The position numbers and the translations under genes are program-made. DNA of 64,000 nucleotides from Daucus carota subsp. sativus (lineage: Eukaryota; Streptophyta; Magnoliopsida; Apiales; Apiaceae). Location: NCBI RefSeq assembly GCF_001625215.2, contig NC_030381.2, forward strand, positions 5,915,131-5,979,130, in the 5' to 3' direction. Shown here one piece after another: positions 12,664 through 23,976 of the stretch. Within the stretch, counting starts at the first letter, position 1. Every line of letters begins with the position of its first letter. The notes under the pieces are model-generated. The model saw only the letters and a program-made list of their open reading frames with translations, had not been told where the DNA came from and ran no database searches.

Positions 12664-13799
12664 ACCAGGTGAAAGGAATTTTCCAAACTCTATATACTCC
12701 AGGTCAAAGTAATTTTCAGCATAATTACCCCTTGGAATTTTTTCAGGTTAATAACAGAAGTACTCTCATATAACAGTTGCAAGCTAGTTGGATCTGGCTT
12801 GTTTGATATTTTTTTTGCACTTGCACAAATTTGAACTATGTTCTTATTTCATGGATTTATGGTCATACTAGAATGTCACGGATCAATTAACAGCAAGAGT
12901 TTATTATCATTTGGGATATGCCCAATGGCCTACTCTTCACTCTCCTTTTCTCAGAATAAATTTCTGCCCACCACGGATTTGTCATGTTTATATTATCGTT
13001 TATGGCTGCAGTTAGGAGGGTGTAAATTTATATCTATGATTACGCATCCCTACTGGCTACTACCATAGAAGTTCTTTTTCTTGGTCAGCTCGAGTTGTGA
13101 ATGCACAATATTTCTTTATTTAAAAGTTTATATTTACCAGTGTCAGGTCCTTAGCCAATAATATTGTGAAGTCGTGGTTTTAAATTGTTATTTGTAATGT
13201 TGTTTCTTGGTCATTGTCGATGTCGGAGATTCTGATGTGGACATTTAAACCAGCTATTGTATTATTAGGGATGTTTCAACTTTCAAACCCTTTTTCTTTA
13301 GTGCAACGGGGCTTGTCTTGAAGCTTGATTTTCAACTGCATCATGATCCTCAGAGCTCAATTTTTCGAACTCCGCTTAAATAACTGATTCCTTTTAGTAG
13401 ATACTCATACGAATTTCAATGTAATAACTTATTGTTAAAATATCAAAATGGTCATTCAAGTCGGGTATCATAAATACCTCTGAATATATGCTCGGGGGAG
13501 TAAAAATTATTTTTATAAAATTTCACACAATTTCCTTCTAATATTATCATAATCAAATAAAAGATTATGAATTCTACTTTCTCTATCTTATTCTATTTTT
13601 TTATGTTTATTTTACACTGCTTGACATGTACTTGATGCTTCTATAAAGTATAATTTTATAATATATTTTTAAATTTTTTTTTTGCAATAAAAATTTAATA
13701 ATTTCATTTTTCTGAAAAATAAAATTTTAAAGATTAATTATAAAACTATACTTTACGACAACATTAAACTGTGTGTCGTGTCCTCTTCAATAATATATA
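12664..13799. other. 3' UTR of the MIC19-like gene and spacer
   Basis: Probable 3' UTR to roughly 13.1 kb with aataaa-type signals (for example near 12955), then AT-rich spacer. Short frames here have no recognisable protein content. Confidence 0.5.
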
Positions 13800-14012
13800 C
13801 TCTTCGTCTCATGATTGTTTACGTTCACAGTGTTGCACACATTTTATGATTCTTATAAGTATAATTTTATAATACTTTTTAATTTATTTTTCTTTGAATA
13901 ATAGTTTAAATGTCAAACTTTTATTTAGAGAATTTTTTTAAAAAAAATATTATAAAATTATATGTTATAAAAACTTCCAAATAAGTGTCAGAAAAGTTGA
14001 GGACAGAGGGAG
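13800..14012. mobile_element. Stowaway-like MITE, decayed
   Basis: The ends ctcttcgtctc and gaggacagagggag are degraded forms of the Stowaway termini CTCCCTCCGTCCC / GGGACGGAGGGAG. The element is flanked by TA on both sides. Interior is AT-rich, with inverted tataaaatta-type arms. Confidence 0.65.
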
Positions 14013-14131
14013 TACATATTGATTTCCCTGTGCTCTTAATGACTTTAAATTAATTAGCAAAAGAAAGAATATCGCCATTATTATTTTTTTACTTAAAATA
14101 GGTTAACCATAAATACATTCCTGCGTCCTAA

Positions 14132-14514
14132 GAGCAAGCCTAATAGGTTACCTAAATTTGCTCGTAAACTCGCATTTAAATAATGTACGAAAAAAATGGC
14201 ACTCTAACACTATCTTAGTGATTATTTAAATCACTAGCACATCCCCAAATTTCCTAGCCATTATCTATATTTTTAGTTAACCTCTGGCAATTATCTATTT
14301 AATATCTGTGAAAATTTACCTCCCTCCTTCTCTCTTTATGTTTTCGCTCCTTTTCCCTCAAATTTATTATTAAAATAACAATAGGGAACAAGAAGTAGAG
14401 ATTGCCATTGGAGTTGACACTAAAAATAAATTCTCTAAATTATTAAGACTCATTAGGACACATTATTTTATATTATTAATAGATAATGAGATAGGTAACC
14501 TATTGGACCTGCCC
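14132..14514. mobile_element. MITE with AATAGGTTACCTA inverted ends
   Basis: Left end gagcaagcctaataggttacct pairs with right end aggtaacctattggacctgccct. Interior is AT-rich and non-coding. Probably Tourist-like; the target duplication is not clear. Confidence 0.55.
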
Positions 14515-14549
14515 TGAGCCTCTAACATTCTATACTGAATAATGTCTAA

Positions 14550-14943
14550 GAGCATCTCCAACCATCGAAAGCCCTTGGTTAAAAGGTGAATTGACATATT
14601 TAAAATAAAAAAAATTTAGACAACAGTTCGAAAAACTTAACTTCAACCATAGTCAGCTGTTGTCTATAAATTTAGCCAACCTCTTGTGGATGGCTAAATT
14701 TGTCGAATCTCTACAGGCCTGTAAGAAATCTGTAAGAAGATTGCACATCATTTATTATCATATAAACTGATATATTCTATTTTAACAATTTAAAATATTA
14801 ATAACATACTAATTTTAAATTATAACCAACCAATATAGCCAATACCATTGAAGCAAAATGTCTTACAGGTTCATCAAATTTTACATAATGTATTACAAGT
14901 CCCATTTAGCCAATGATTATAGTCAACGCCGTTGGAGATGCTC
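14550..14943. mobile_element. Tourist-like MITE, 394 bp, copy 1
   Basis: Ends GAGCATCTCC and GGAGATGCTC. The inside is closely similar to 35288-35681, which has exactly the same length, so the two are copies of one family. Flanks are TAA and TTA. Confidence 0.75.
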
Positions 14944-14968
14944 TTACGGTTGTGAAGGTTCGACCTTA

Positions 14969-15236
14969 GGGCAAATGCAACAGTGGCCTAAAGGTCCAAA
15001 TTTGGGCCGATTTCGGTCTAAATTTTTCCAATAGTGATCTAAATTTTGGTCCAAATTTAGCTGGTAAACAGTAACGGCCTAAATTTAGGCCGGCACTATT
15101 CACCGGCCTAAATCTTTTTGGTAATATAATAATAACCTTTTATCATTTGTATATTTAGTTAATTAAATGATTATATGTTAACATAATTATTAAATAGTTA
15201 CAAATTATATTCAATATATTTTACTTACATAATTAT

Positions 15237-15267
<31 letters not shown>

Positions 15268-15732
15268 ATATAATAAAATTAAACACTCTTGAAAGAATTC
15301 AAATTAACAATACATTAATCATAAGATAAAGATTACATTCGTTAAGATAAAGATTATATTCGATAACGATGAAAATGCTCGATTTCAACAATTTCTTGGA
15401 CGACATCGAAAAATAAAAAATTAAAGAACCTCGTATTGCACTCCAGATTAATTGAGCATTTGTGGGAACAATATATTAATTCATACTAGTATTGAATCTT
15501 TGTAATTTTTATTTTAGTTAATTTAATAAATTTATTAAGTTTAATATTAATATGAAATCTTATATTATTGTTAAAAGATTATAATAATAATATAAAGATA
15601 GTTAGAAGAAAAAAATAATGATATATGAATTTGGACTAAAATTTAGGCCAAACTGTTGGAATAAAAAGATGATTCGGTCTAAATTTGAACGAAGATTTAA
15701 GCTAAAAATTAATTCCACTATTGGAGATGGCC
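14969..15732. mobile_element. Tourist-like MITE, 764 bp
   Basis: The inverted ends (gggcaaatgcaacagtgg on the left, ccactattggagatggcc on the right) are flanked by direct TTA at 14966-14968 and 15733-15735. Arms are rich in ggcctaaattt / aaatttagacc. A (CA)n(TA)n microsatellite is at 15238-15268. Small frames within are not genes. Confidence 0.7.
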
Positions 15733-16386
15733 TTAGAAGAAAGATTAGGATACAATACAAACATAGAAATTTGACAAGAACATGTAACCTAAACCAAGTT
15801 ATAATAAAGAACTGCTCTGAATTTTTAACTTCTTGCGTAAAATGATGTCCCACAAATTTTGGAAAGATCTTTGTGAGTGAAGGAGAGTGATCGATACATT
15901 TAAGTCAATTTCTGTGAGCCAAGGATTATAGTGTCATTTTAACAAGCCTACATTTACCATTTCTGAAATCTATGAGCTGAATATTTTAAATTTTAGGATC
16001 GATTAAACCCATGATTTTTTCTGGTGCGTGTCTGACCACACAATTATAATTATTTTTTATTTATATGGAATTTTTTTAATTTAAATAAATAAATTAATTA
16101 GTTTATATAATTGATAGAGACCACAGTAGGGCACTAGGGCCGGACAAACCAGTTTAATACTCATACTCCTTCAAATTGCTTAATATGGTTGCCATTACCG
16201 ATAAACTGCTGCCAGCCTTGTCGATAAGTATCGACTTTAACAACTTTATGTTCTCAGGGACGGCAAAATTTATTTTTGTACAATTCACCCACCACAACAA
16301 ATTTAAGACTCGAATCGAAAGCTCGAATTTTCTAGAAAAAGGATGCTATAGTAATTTTACTTGAGGATTCGCAAGTTCTTATAAAA

Positions 16387-16631
16387 GGGCCGTTTGGCGG
16401 AGCTTAAAATAAGTGCTTCTTGCTTAAAATAAATAAGTGGAGTAGAAGTTAGAAGCCAGACAAGACTTATAAGTGATTAAAGTGTTTAGCAAATAAGCAG
16501 AAGTCCTGAAACAAAAGCTAGCATTCCTAACTTTTTATAAGTGCTTCTTGACTTATTACACAAACAGTACGAAATAAGTGATTTTAACTTATAAGCCCAG
16601 AAGTCGGTTTAAAAGCTGTAGCCAAACACCA
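16387..16631. mobile_element. MITE with GGGCCGTTTGGC ends
   Basis: Left end gggccgtttggcggagctt and right end aaaagctgtagccaaacacc form inverted repeats with repeated ataagtgcttc / gaagtcgg arms. Relatives lie at 31352, 60957 and 62572. Of hAT-like MITE appearance; class not proven. Confidence 0.6.
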
Positions 16632-16791
16632 CCAAAAAATTTAGTCTGTTGCACAGAATTGTATATTTGAAAAATAAGTGGTGAATCCCCACAATTCTTG
16701 GAAAGAAACGTGCAATGATGCAAGGTCACCATGTTACAGCTGTTCATTCAGTGGCCAACTTCAAGTTGAAAGAGATAAGTACTCTTGGTTG

Positions 16792-17276
16792 TAGGGATGG
16801 CAACGGGTCGGGTCGGGTCGGGTTTTTTGAGATCCAGACCCGATCCATTATATTTCGGGTCGGTTCGGGTTCGGGTCCGGATCTGGAAAATGAAGATCCA
16901 GATCCGATCCGTCGGGTTTTTTTGGGTTTCGGTTCGGGTTCGGGTCTAATTCGGGTATTTAAAAAATAAAATTAATTAAATATTAAAAAGTATATATATC
17001 CATAAAAAAAATGTGATGATTGATTTTTTTAAAATTTAGGAACATAAAAAGGGTTTTACAAGTTTCATCTAATACAATAAACACGTGAAACATGTTAACT
17101 TAACTGTATACAATCATTCAACTTATCATTTATATTTTATATTTTTATTATATTTAGATTTTTAATGCACGATAACTGAGAAAAATATTGATAAAATGAA
17201 TATAAATTAAGTAAAATGTTAATATTCATACCTAATAATCCATAATATTTCAATACGTATACTTTACATTAAACAC

Positions 17277-17319
<43 letters not shown>

Positions 17320-17516
17320 TTGTATCGGGTTTTTATCGGGTTTCGGGTCGGGTCTCGGTTCGGAATACCTGAGATCCAGATCCAGATCCAAACTCTTTCG
17401 GGTCTAAAAATAAGATCCAGATCCGGATACAGATCCAAAAAAATCGGGTTCGGGTAGACCCAATCGGATCGGAACGGGTCGGGTATCCATCGGGTCGGGT
17501 AAAACTGCCATCCCTA
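16792..17516. mobile_element. hAT-like MITE, 725 bp, with 8-bp target duplication
   Basis: Ends TAGGGATGGCA and TGCCATCCCTA, flanked by direct CTTGGTTG at 16784-16791 and 17517-17524. Eight-base duplications mark hAT elements. Both arms are built of cgggtcgggt and gatccagatcc repeats, with an AT core and a (TA)n run at 17279-17313. Homologous sequence without the insert is present upstream of A2 (about 23,735) and A3 (about 27,980), so it landed 1.4 kb upstream of A1 after those copies separated. Small frames inside are not genes. Confidence 0.85.
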
Positions 17517-18140
17517 CTTGGTTGTAATAAAAATTGAAAATGAGAATAAAGAGTATGAAAATAAATTTTTTAAGAGAGTATGATAAATTTTGACAAAAAA
17601 ATTAGAAAAAAAAAAGAGAGCATAATAAATTATTTATTCTCAATTATGATTGAGTTTCCGACCACAAAATTTTTATTTTTTTTTACAAAAATACAGTTGT
17701 CCGTAATGAGATACACCAATACTCCGAGGAGTTTCCTTCAGTCAAAAAGCTTATTATCTAACCGAAAGACATGAAAATATCTCCGGAAGTTTAGACAATA
17801 ACACTTAATATCCGAAAAGAAAAACGTCTCAACTTGTAAAACCACGCTGCCTGAAACAAATAAAATCCAATTAATAACAAAAAAAAAAAATAAATTTAAT
17901 TATTAAAATCAGTATACTTCTCAAAAGAAGATAAACCAAAAATATGAAAATTCCGATTTTGAATAACATACTCATTAACTAGGAACCAAACTCCTTCGGA
18001 GTCAAGTCCGGTGAGCTGACTTCCTAAGATTTTTATTTTATTTTTTTAATTTTGTGCAAAAAGATACCGTTTGCCGCATGTGATGCTAAATTTTTGTACC
18101 TGCTTTGTCTGCATTCTAAAAGATGTTCGGCCTTTCTATC

Positions 18141-18150
18141 TTTTATATCC
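18141..18150 (+). promoter_or_regulatory. Candidate TATA box of CYP706-A1
   Basis: TTTTATATCC, 82 bp before the start codon. The same motif stands at the same place in A2 and A3. Confidence 0.55.
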
Positions 18151-18222
18151 TCCCCTGTTACAAACACATCCTTGTTATATCCATTCTTGATCTGCAATTA
18201 TTAACCAGAAATTCATAACCAA

Positions 18223-20175
18223 ATGATCAAGTATATACAAGCTGTAGTTTATGATTCTTGGTCATGGCTGTGGCTTTTGATCCACACAAACGACTTGGCC
18301 TATGCAGTTGCAGTCACAGCCACTATCCTGCTTGTGTTTTCATTATTTTCTCGGATTTTTTTCAAGTCGAAAAAAATTAGCCCCCAATTGCCACCAGGTC
18401 CTAGAAGCTTTCCTTTAGTTGGGAACCTCTTGTCTCTTGATCCTGACCTGCACACATATTTTGCCAGCCTTGGTAGGACTTATGGTCCGATTGTGACGCT
18501 GTGGTTAGGCCATAAGGTTGGTATTGTGATCAACTCGCCTGTAATAGCACGCGAGGTGCTTAAGGACCATGACACCACTTTTGCTAATCGCGATGTTCCA
18601 GCTGCAGGCATTGAGGCCACTTATGGTGGCAAGGATATTGTGTGGACACCGTACGGGCCTAAGTGGCGAATGCTGAGGAGGGTGTGTGTGAGTGAGATGC
18701 TCAGCAAGACTACTCTGGACTCTGTTTATGATCTTAGGAGGAAGGAGATTCGACAGACTATTGGCTACTTCTACAGCCGTAAAGGGTTGCCAGTTGATGT
18801 CGGTGAGCAGATGTTTCTCACTATTATGAATGTGATTACTAATATGATGTGGGGTGGTACAGTCAAGGGGGAAGACAGGGCTGGCCTTGGAACAGAGTTT
18901 CGGCTTGTGGTGAATGAGATGACTCAGCTGTTGGGTACGCCTAATGTATCCGATTTCTACCCTGGTCTGGCCCGGTTTGACCTTCAGGGAGTCCGGAGAA
19001 AGATGAAGGTATTGGCAAAGAAATTTGATGATATCTTTGAAACTATGATCAAAAAAAGGCAAGAGATGGATGGACAAGAAGGTAGTAAGGATTTTCTGCA
19101 GTTTTTGCTGAAGTTGAAAGATACTCAAGATGCAAAAGAGCCTTTAAGCATGACCCATCTCAAGTCCTTGCTCATGGTATGTTCATATCTCTATCGTCTT
19201 TTAATTGCACATGAGTGTAAGTTAACACTAATTAATGCCTTCACCTCTAGATCTGTCACACTACATCTTTTATCTAATATCTATCTTACTCGGACCAATA
19301 AATAGAGTTGCGTTGCACAAACATCTAAATTTCCTTTATGGTCTATTTGGGAATATGGATTCCATTTGAAATTCTGAATTTTCATAAATAACTTGTTTGA
19401 GAATATGGATTTGGATTTCATTTGATATCCGGGACATTCAAATATTAGTATAAACCTGAGAATTTGAAATGACAACTCAAATCCTGTCATTTGAATTCCA
19501 TCATTTGAGATGAAACCTCTTAGTTTAGTTATATCTAACAAGGCCTTTTAACAGGATATGGTGGTTGGTGGGACTGATACAACTTCTAACTCAGTGGAGT
19601 TTGCCTTGGCTGAGATGATGAACAAACCGCAAATAATACAAAAACTGCAAGAGGAGTTAGACAGTGTAGTGGGAAAAGATAACGTTGTGGAAGAGTCTCA
19701 TCTTCCCAAGCTAACTTACTTGTATGCTGTTATGAAAGAGGTTCTGAGATTACATCCTGTTTTACCACTCATGGTACCTCACTGTCCAAGTGAGACATGT
19801 GTTGTCGGGGGGTACACGATCCCCAAAGGGTCTCGTGTTTTTGTAAATGTGTGGTCGATACACAGGGATCCCAGCATTTGGGAAAACCCCCTGGAATTTA
19901 TACCGGAGAGGTTTTTGGATGGTCCATGGGATTACAGTGGCAAGGATTTTAAATACTTCCCATTCGGGTCGGGAAGAAGAATTTGTGCAGGGATTGCTAT
20001 GGCTGAAAAGATGTTCTTGTTCTCACTTGCGTCGCTGCTTCATTCCTTCGACTGGAAGCTCCCTGAGGGACAGGAATTAGATTCGTCAGAAAAGTTTGGA
20101 ATTGTGTTGAAGAAGACAGTACCTCTTGTTCTCATTCCAACTCCGAGATTATCCAATCCTGAGCTCTACCAGTAA
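18223..20175 (+). CDS. CYP706: Cytochrome P450, CYP706 family (type A1)
   Basis: Haem mono-oxygenase anchored in the ER membrane. Known CYP706 members oxidise sesquiterpenes (cotton CYP706B1 on delta-cadinene, CYP706M1 on valencene) or floral terpenes (CYP706A3); the substrate here is unknown. Exons 18223-19176 and 19555-20175, phase-0 intron, 524 aa. The membrane helix spans about residues 24-45, followed by KKISPQLPPGPR. Family blocks include LSLDPDLHTYF, DVPAAGIEATYGG and WTPYGPKWRMLRR. Catalytic landmarks: I-helix GGTDTT (Asp326, Thr327), ExxR Glu380/Arg383, PERF, and haem loop FPFGSGRRICAG with Cys462. The C-terminus, PRLSNPELYQ, is family-like. No defect seen. The intron holds a MITE shared with A2 and A3. 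The long reverse-strand frame over exon 1 is a shadow. Confidence 0.93.
19340..19520. mobile_element. MITE remnant in A1 intron
   Basis: Starts ggtctatttggg and contains the same atttcatttga / attcaaatatt arms as the elements in the A2 and A3 introns. The right end is partly lost. A4 lacks it. Confidence 0.55.
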
Positions 20176-22727
20176 CTAAGGCGTGATATCTTCTGAGCAT
20201 CAAATCATGTTGTGTACGTTTTCTCAGCTTTATCAAAGTTAAAATCAATGTAAAATTCCCTGTAATATTCTGAAATACTGATAAAAATATAAGATTGTTA
20301 TTTGCTTTAAGGTCTTTTTCCCATCTTGCCTGGACCTCAGGCAACCCTTAGCCTCCACTTATTTCATTTCATAATTTCATTCAAGCAAACGAAACTTAAT
20401 GATTAATTTTACGTATGTTCTGTTAAATGTCTGTATTCTTCTATGATGATTGGTAACTGTGCGTAAAACCTCTATTAATGGGAGCGAGAGAGATACTGCT
20501 AATACAAGAGGCCTTTGATTTCTTCAGATCTTCAATCGTCAACACACAACGAATACCATGAAGATGGAAAAACTGAACATACTTGGGTTTTCTGCCGAAA
20601 CTAAATTGAAACCCCATCCCCATTCTACGCCTTCTCAAAGAAAAACTGCAAATTACAATCTTTAACTTTGTAAAGCTTACAAATCCTTTTCGAATTAACA
20701 GAAGATAGAACTTGTAAATTAAAAAAAGGCGTCGATTTAATCTATAGTCATTATTTAACAGAAGATAGAACTCTAATAAACTCGTATTAGTTTAGTTATC
20801 CCACTTCATTCGACAGGATAGGGTGTTATTCAGCAAGGAAATTTTGATTCTATAAGCTAATTCTTTTGTAACAATAAGGTGTCAATAGTACCCAATACTT
20901 GTATCAGAGTTGAAATCAGAACGATCTCATCGTCCAACGACCCCAGGGGGGCACGCCTTAATACCACATTAGTCGCGGAAGGGTCAGGTCAGGTGAGGTG
21001 ACTCAGGTGCAAATGAATGTGTATGAGAAAGCAAGAAGTGTGATACAATATATTTAGCTTGTAAAAAATCACGATTCATGAAAATAGCAGTTCTCTTCTG
21101 AACAACCAAAACCTTTTTTCGCTTAGATCTTGGCCAGGGTTCAGGCGCGCAAATTTAACAAAAGCACTCCTGTAATTTGAAACACTAAACTAAATATTAT
21201 TCTGTTCAGCCAAGTCTTTCAATGTCATAGCTTAGAATATAGTATGTTCAAAGCATGGTGATAAACCCTCCCCTAATATATTGAATTTTAGGAAAATTGG
21301 TAATTTAATATGATATAAGAGTCCAGACGCGGAACGCGGAAGATACGAGGAGTTCGAGTCCAAGCTCCTGATGTAACGAGGTAACACCCGAAATTTTGGG
21401 AGAATTAGGATGCATACGGATTAAACTTTAAAATCAAAAGTTTTATAACCAAAATACTGCATCATCATATAATTTTTTTTATTTAATAATTATTATTTGT
21501 TATTATGAAAACACTTCTATACTGGCCAGAATTTTATAATGTCACGACTACACCATCAAGAAAATTATTTGTTTCAATATTTAAAACTCAAATAATTTAA
21601 TTTATGAAAAAACTATATAAAATTCCTATTATATATTATTAGTCAAATCTATATTACTACAAAATTTAATTTAAATTCTTTTGTGCCCAAGATTGCAATA
21701 AAGACAAAGAAGGTGATAACAACACTGTCATAACAAAAGCAAAATCGTTCGATTACGATGTCAATGCCACTACTAGTCTACTACCATTTGAACAATTATT
21801 CATGTTGTAACATATAATAAAATGACCAAAGCACCGGATATTATCAAAAAAAAATTAGAATTCAAATAAATAAGTAATCTATATTAGTTTCAAAAATGTA
21901 ATCCATATTAATATTATTAGCCAAATATATATCAATACAAAATTTATTTTTTTTCACAAGACTGTGGCAAAGACGAAAAAGGTGTTAGTAAGTAGTAACC
22001 CTATCATGACGAACACAATTTTATCAGATAATGATACCCTATCATCACAAGATTGGACTTATCATGAATGGAGACGTTTACAAACAACCTCAAGCTCGGG
22101 TTGTTAAGACTCGGTTCAGCTTAAGCTCGGGTTGTTAAGACTCGGTTCAGCTTGTTTGTTTGAACTCAAGCTTGATTTCGAACATAATAAGATTCCGTTA
22201 AGCAAACAATCTCGAGCCGAACTATTAACGTTTGTGGTTTGAGCTCAGGGCGGACTTTACTCACAAAACTCGAAAAAAGTTCGACTACACAGCTCCCCAA
22301 TGTTCGATAAGAGCTTGATGGTCGCTCAATTTTTAAAGAATTCGAGCTCAAGTTTATGCGATAAGAAAACTCGGCTCCGTTGAGCTCTTCAGACTGAAAA
22401 AGCTCGGCTCACAAATAGCCTAATGTCATAACTTAAATATAACTGATTTTACTGGGGAGAAGACATCAATTTTGGACCATACCCCTTAGTTCCGCCAGGT
22501 CCACCATATTGTGCTGAAATGAAAGCTGAAGTGGAAAAAAATTGGAATGTCAATGCAATCATCTATAAAATATGTTATTGTAATTAAACTGATTTATGTC
22601 GCGAGAGTTGGAAAATAAAAAAATTCAAGTACTTGGGTTTTCTGCAGAAACCCCATCCCCATTCTACACCTTCTCAAAGCAAAACTGCAAATTACAATCT
22701 CTAACTTTGTAAAGCTTTCAAAATCCT
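20176..22727. repeat. A1-A2 spacer built of blocks shared among type-A genes
   Basis: Holds the A-type 3' flank (cttctgagcatcaaatcat, then cccatcttgcctgg), a gggagcgagagagat block at about 20,480, and a block with gatctcatcgtccaacgacccc. It also has a block rich in gctcgag/ctcggctc at 22,080-22,425. All recur after A2, A3 or A4 in the same order. No gene seen. Confidence 0.7.
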
Positions 22728-22736
22728 TTAGAATTA

Positions 22737-23191
22737 GGCTTAATGACCTTTTAGCCCTCGAAGTATGGGTGGAAGTTCCGATGCGGCCTCGAAGTTTAAA
22801 AACGTACCTTTCGACCCTCAAAGTATCTTTATCGTACCTTTTAGCCCTTTTTAAAAATACCGGTATATATCGGGGGATAAACTTGACAATTCATATTCGT
22901 GGTAAAGTTTGGGCGTACCCTTTAACCCTTAAAATATACATCTCGTTTCTTTTAATCCCTAAAGAATACATTAAAATACATTAGATGTTCCTTTTAACCC
23001 TTAATGTTTAATGCCCTTTTAACCCTCACATGTGAAATGTCAACTTTGTCCACCCCGTTATATACCGGTATACGCCATAAGGGCTAAAAGGTACAACAAA
23101 GATACTTGAAGGGTCGAAAGGTACGTTTTTGAACTTCGAGGCCGCATCGGAACTTCCACCCAAACTTCAAGGGCTAAAAGGTCACTAAGCC
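22737..23191. mobile_element. Mutator-like fold-back MITE, 455 bp, with 9-bp target duplication
   Basis: Inverted arms of about 110 bp, starting GGCTTAATGACCTTTTAGCCC and ending in its near complement, enclose a short centre. Direct TTAGAATTA lies at 22728-22736 and 23192-23200. Paralogous DNA without the insert is at about 20,690 and 39,690. Long arms and a 9-base duplication fit Mutator-like elements. No transposase. Confidence 0.85.
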
Positions 23192-23903
23192 TTAGAATTA
23201 ACAGAAGATAGAATTTAATAATTTATAAATTAAAAACAGGCGTTGGTTTAATCTATAATCATTTATTCACCCTGTAAAGATGCAAGCGCCAGAACTTTCA
23301 ACTTAACTCCAATTAAACCTGGTGTTAATGAGATGTCCATGAATAAGCTCGACTGCACAGCTTGCTAGTGTTCGATAAGAGCTCGACTATGTCTCAAGTT
23401 TTAACGAATGGCCTAATGTCATAACTTAAATTTCACTGATTCTACTGGGAAGAAGACTTCAATTTTGCACAATATAGTCTTTTGGACTATATTGTGCTGA
23501 AATTAAAAGCGGAAGTGGAAAAAAATGGAATGTCAATGCAATCATCTATAAAAGACGTTATTGTAATTAAACTGATTTATACTCTTATCAATGATCATTT
23601 GATTGCGACTGCTGATGTTTATTATTGTAGCGGCCTGGCAGGTAACTTTCACAAAATTCTTGGAAAGAAATGTGCAAGGTCACCATGTTACAGACTTACA
23701 GTTGTTCATTCAGTGGCCAACTTTTAGTTAAAAGAGATAATACTGTTCTTGTAACAAGCACATATCTTTTAGTCAATTTTAGTTAGTTGAGTTTTTAAGA
23801 ATTTTTTTTTTTATTTTGTACAAACAGATACCGTTTGCTGCATGTGGTGCTAAATTTTGTTCTTTCTTTGTCTGCATTCTACAATTTTCTCGGCTTTTCT
23901 GTC

Positions 23904-23913
23904 TTTTATATCC
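23904..23913 (+). promoter_or_regulatory. Candidate TATA box of CYP706-A2
   Basis: TTTTATATCC, 73 bp before the start codon and matching A1 and A3. Confidence 0.5.
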
Positions 23914-23976
23914 TCTCATGTTTCTTTCTTATATCCATTCTTGTTCTGAAATATTTAACAAAAAGTTCATAACCAA

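Noticed and set aside
15602-15853. Overlapping frames on both strands
   Set aside because: They lie across the right end of a Tourist-like MITE and have no protein similarity.
16715-16969. 84-codon frame with Gly/Arg-Val-Gly-Ser-Gly repeats
   Set aside because: It is a translation of the hAT-like MITE arm made of gggtcgggt repeats.
18505-19128. Long reverse-strand frames over exon 1 of A1 (and the same over A2 and A3)
   Set aside because: They mirror the P450 coding strand, contain no family motifs and recur only because the exons are paralogous.
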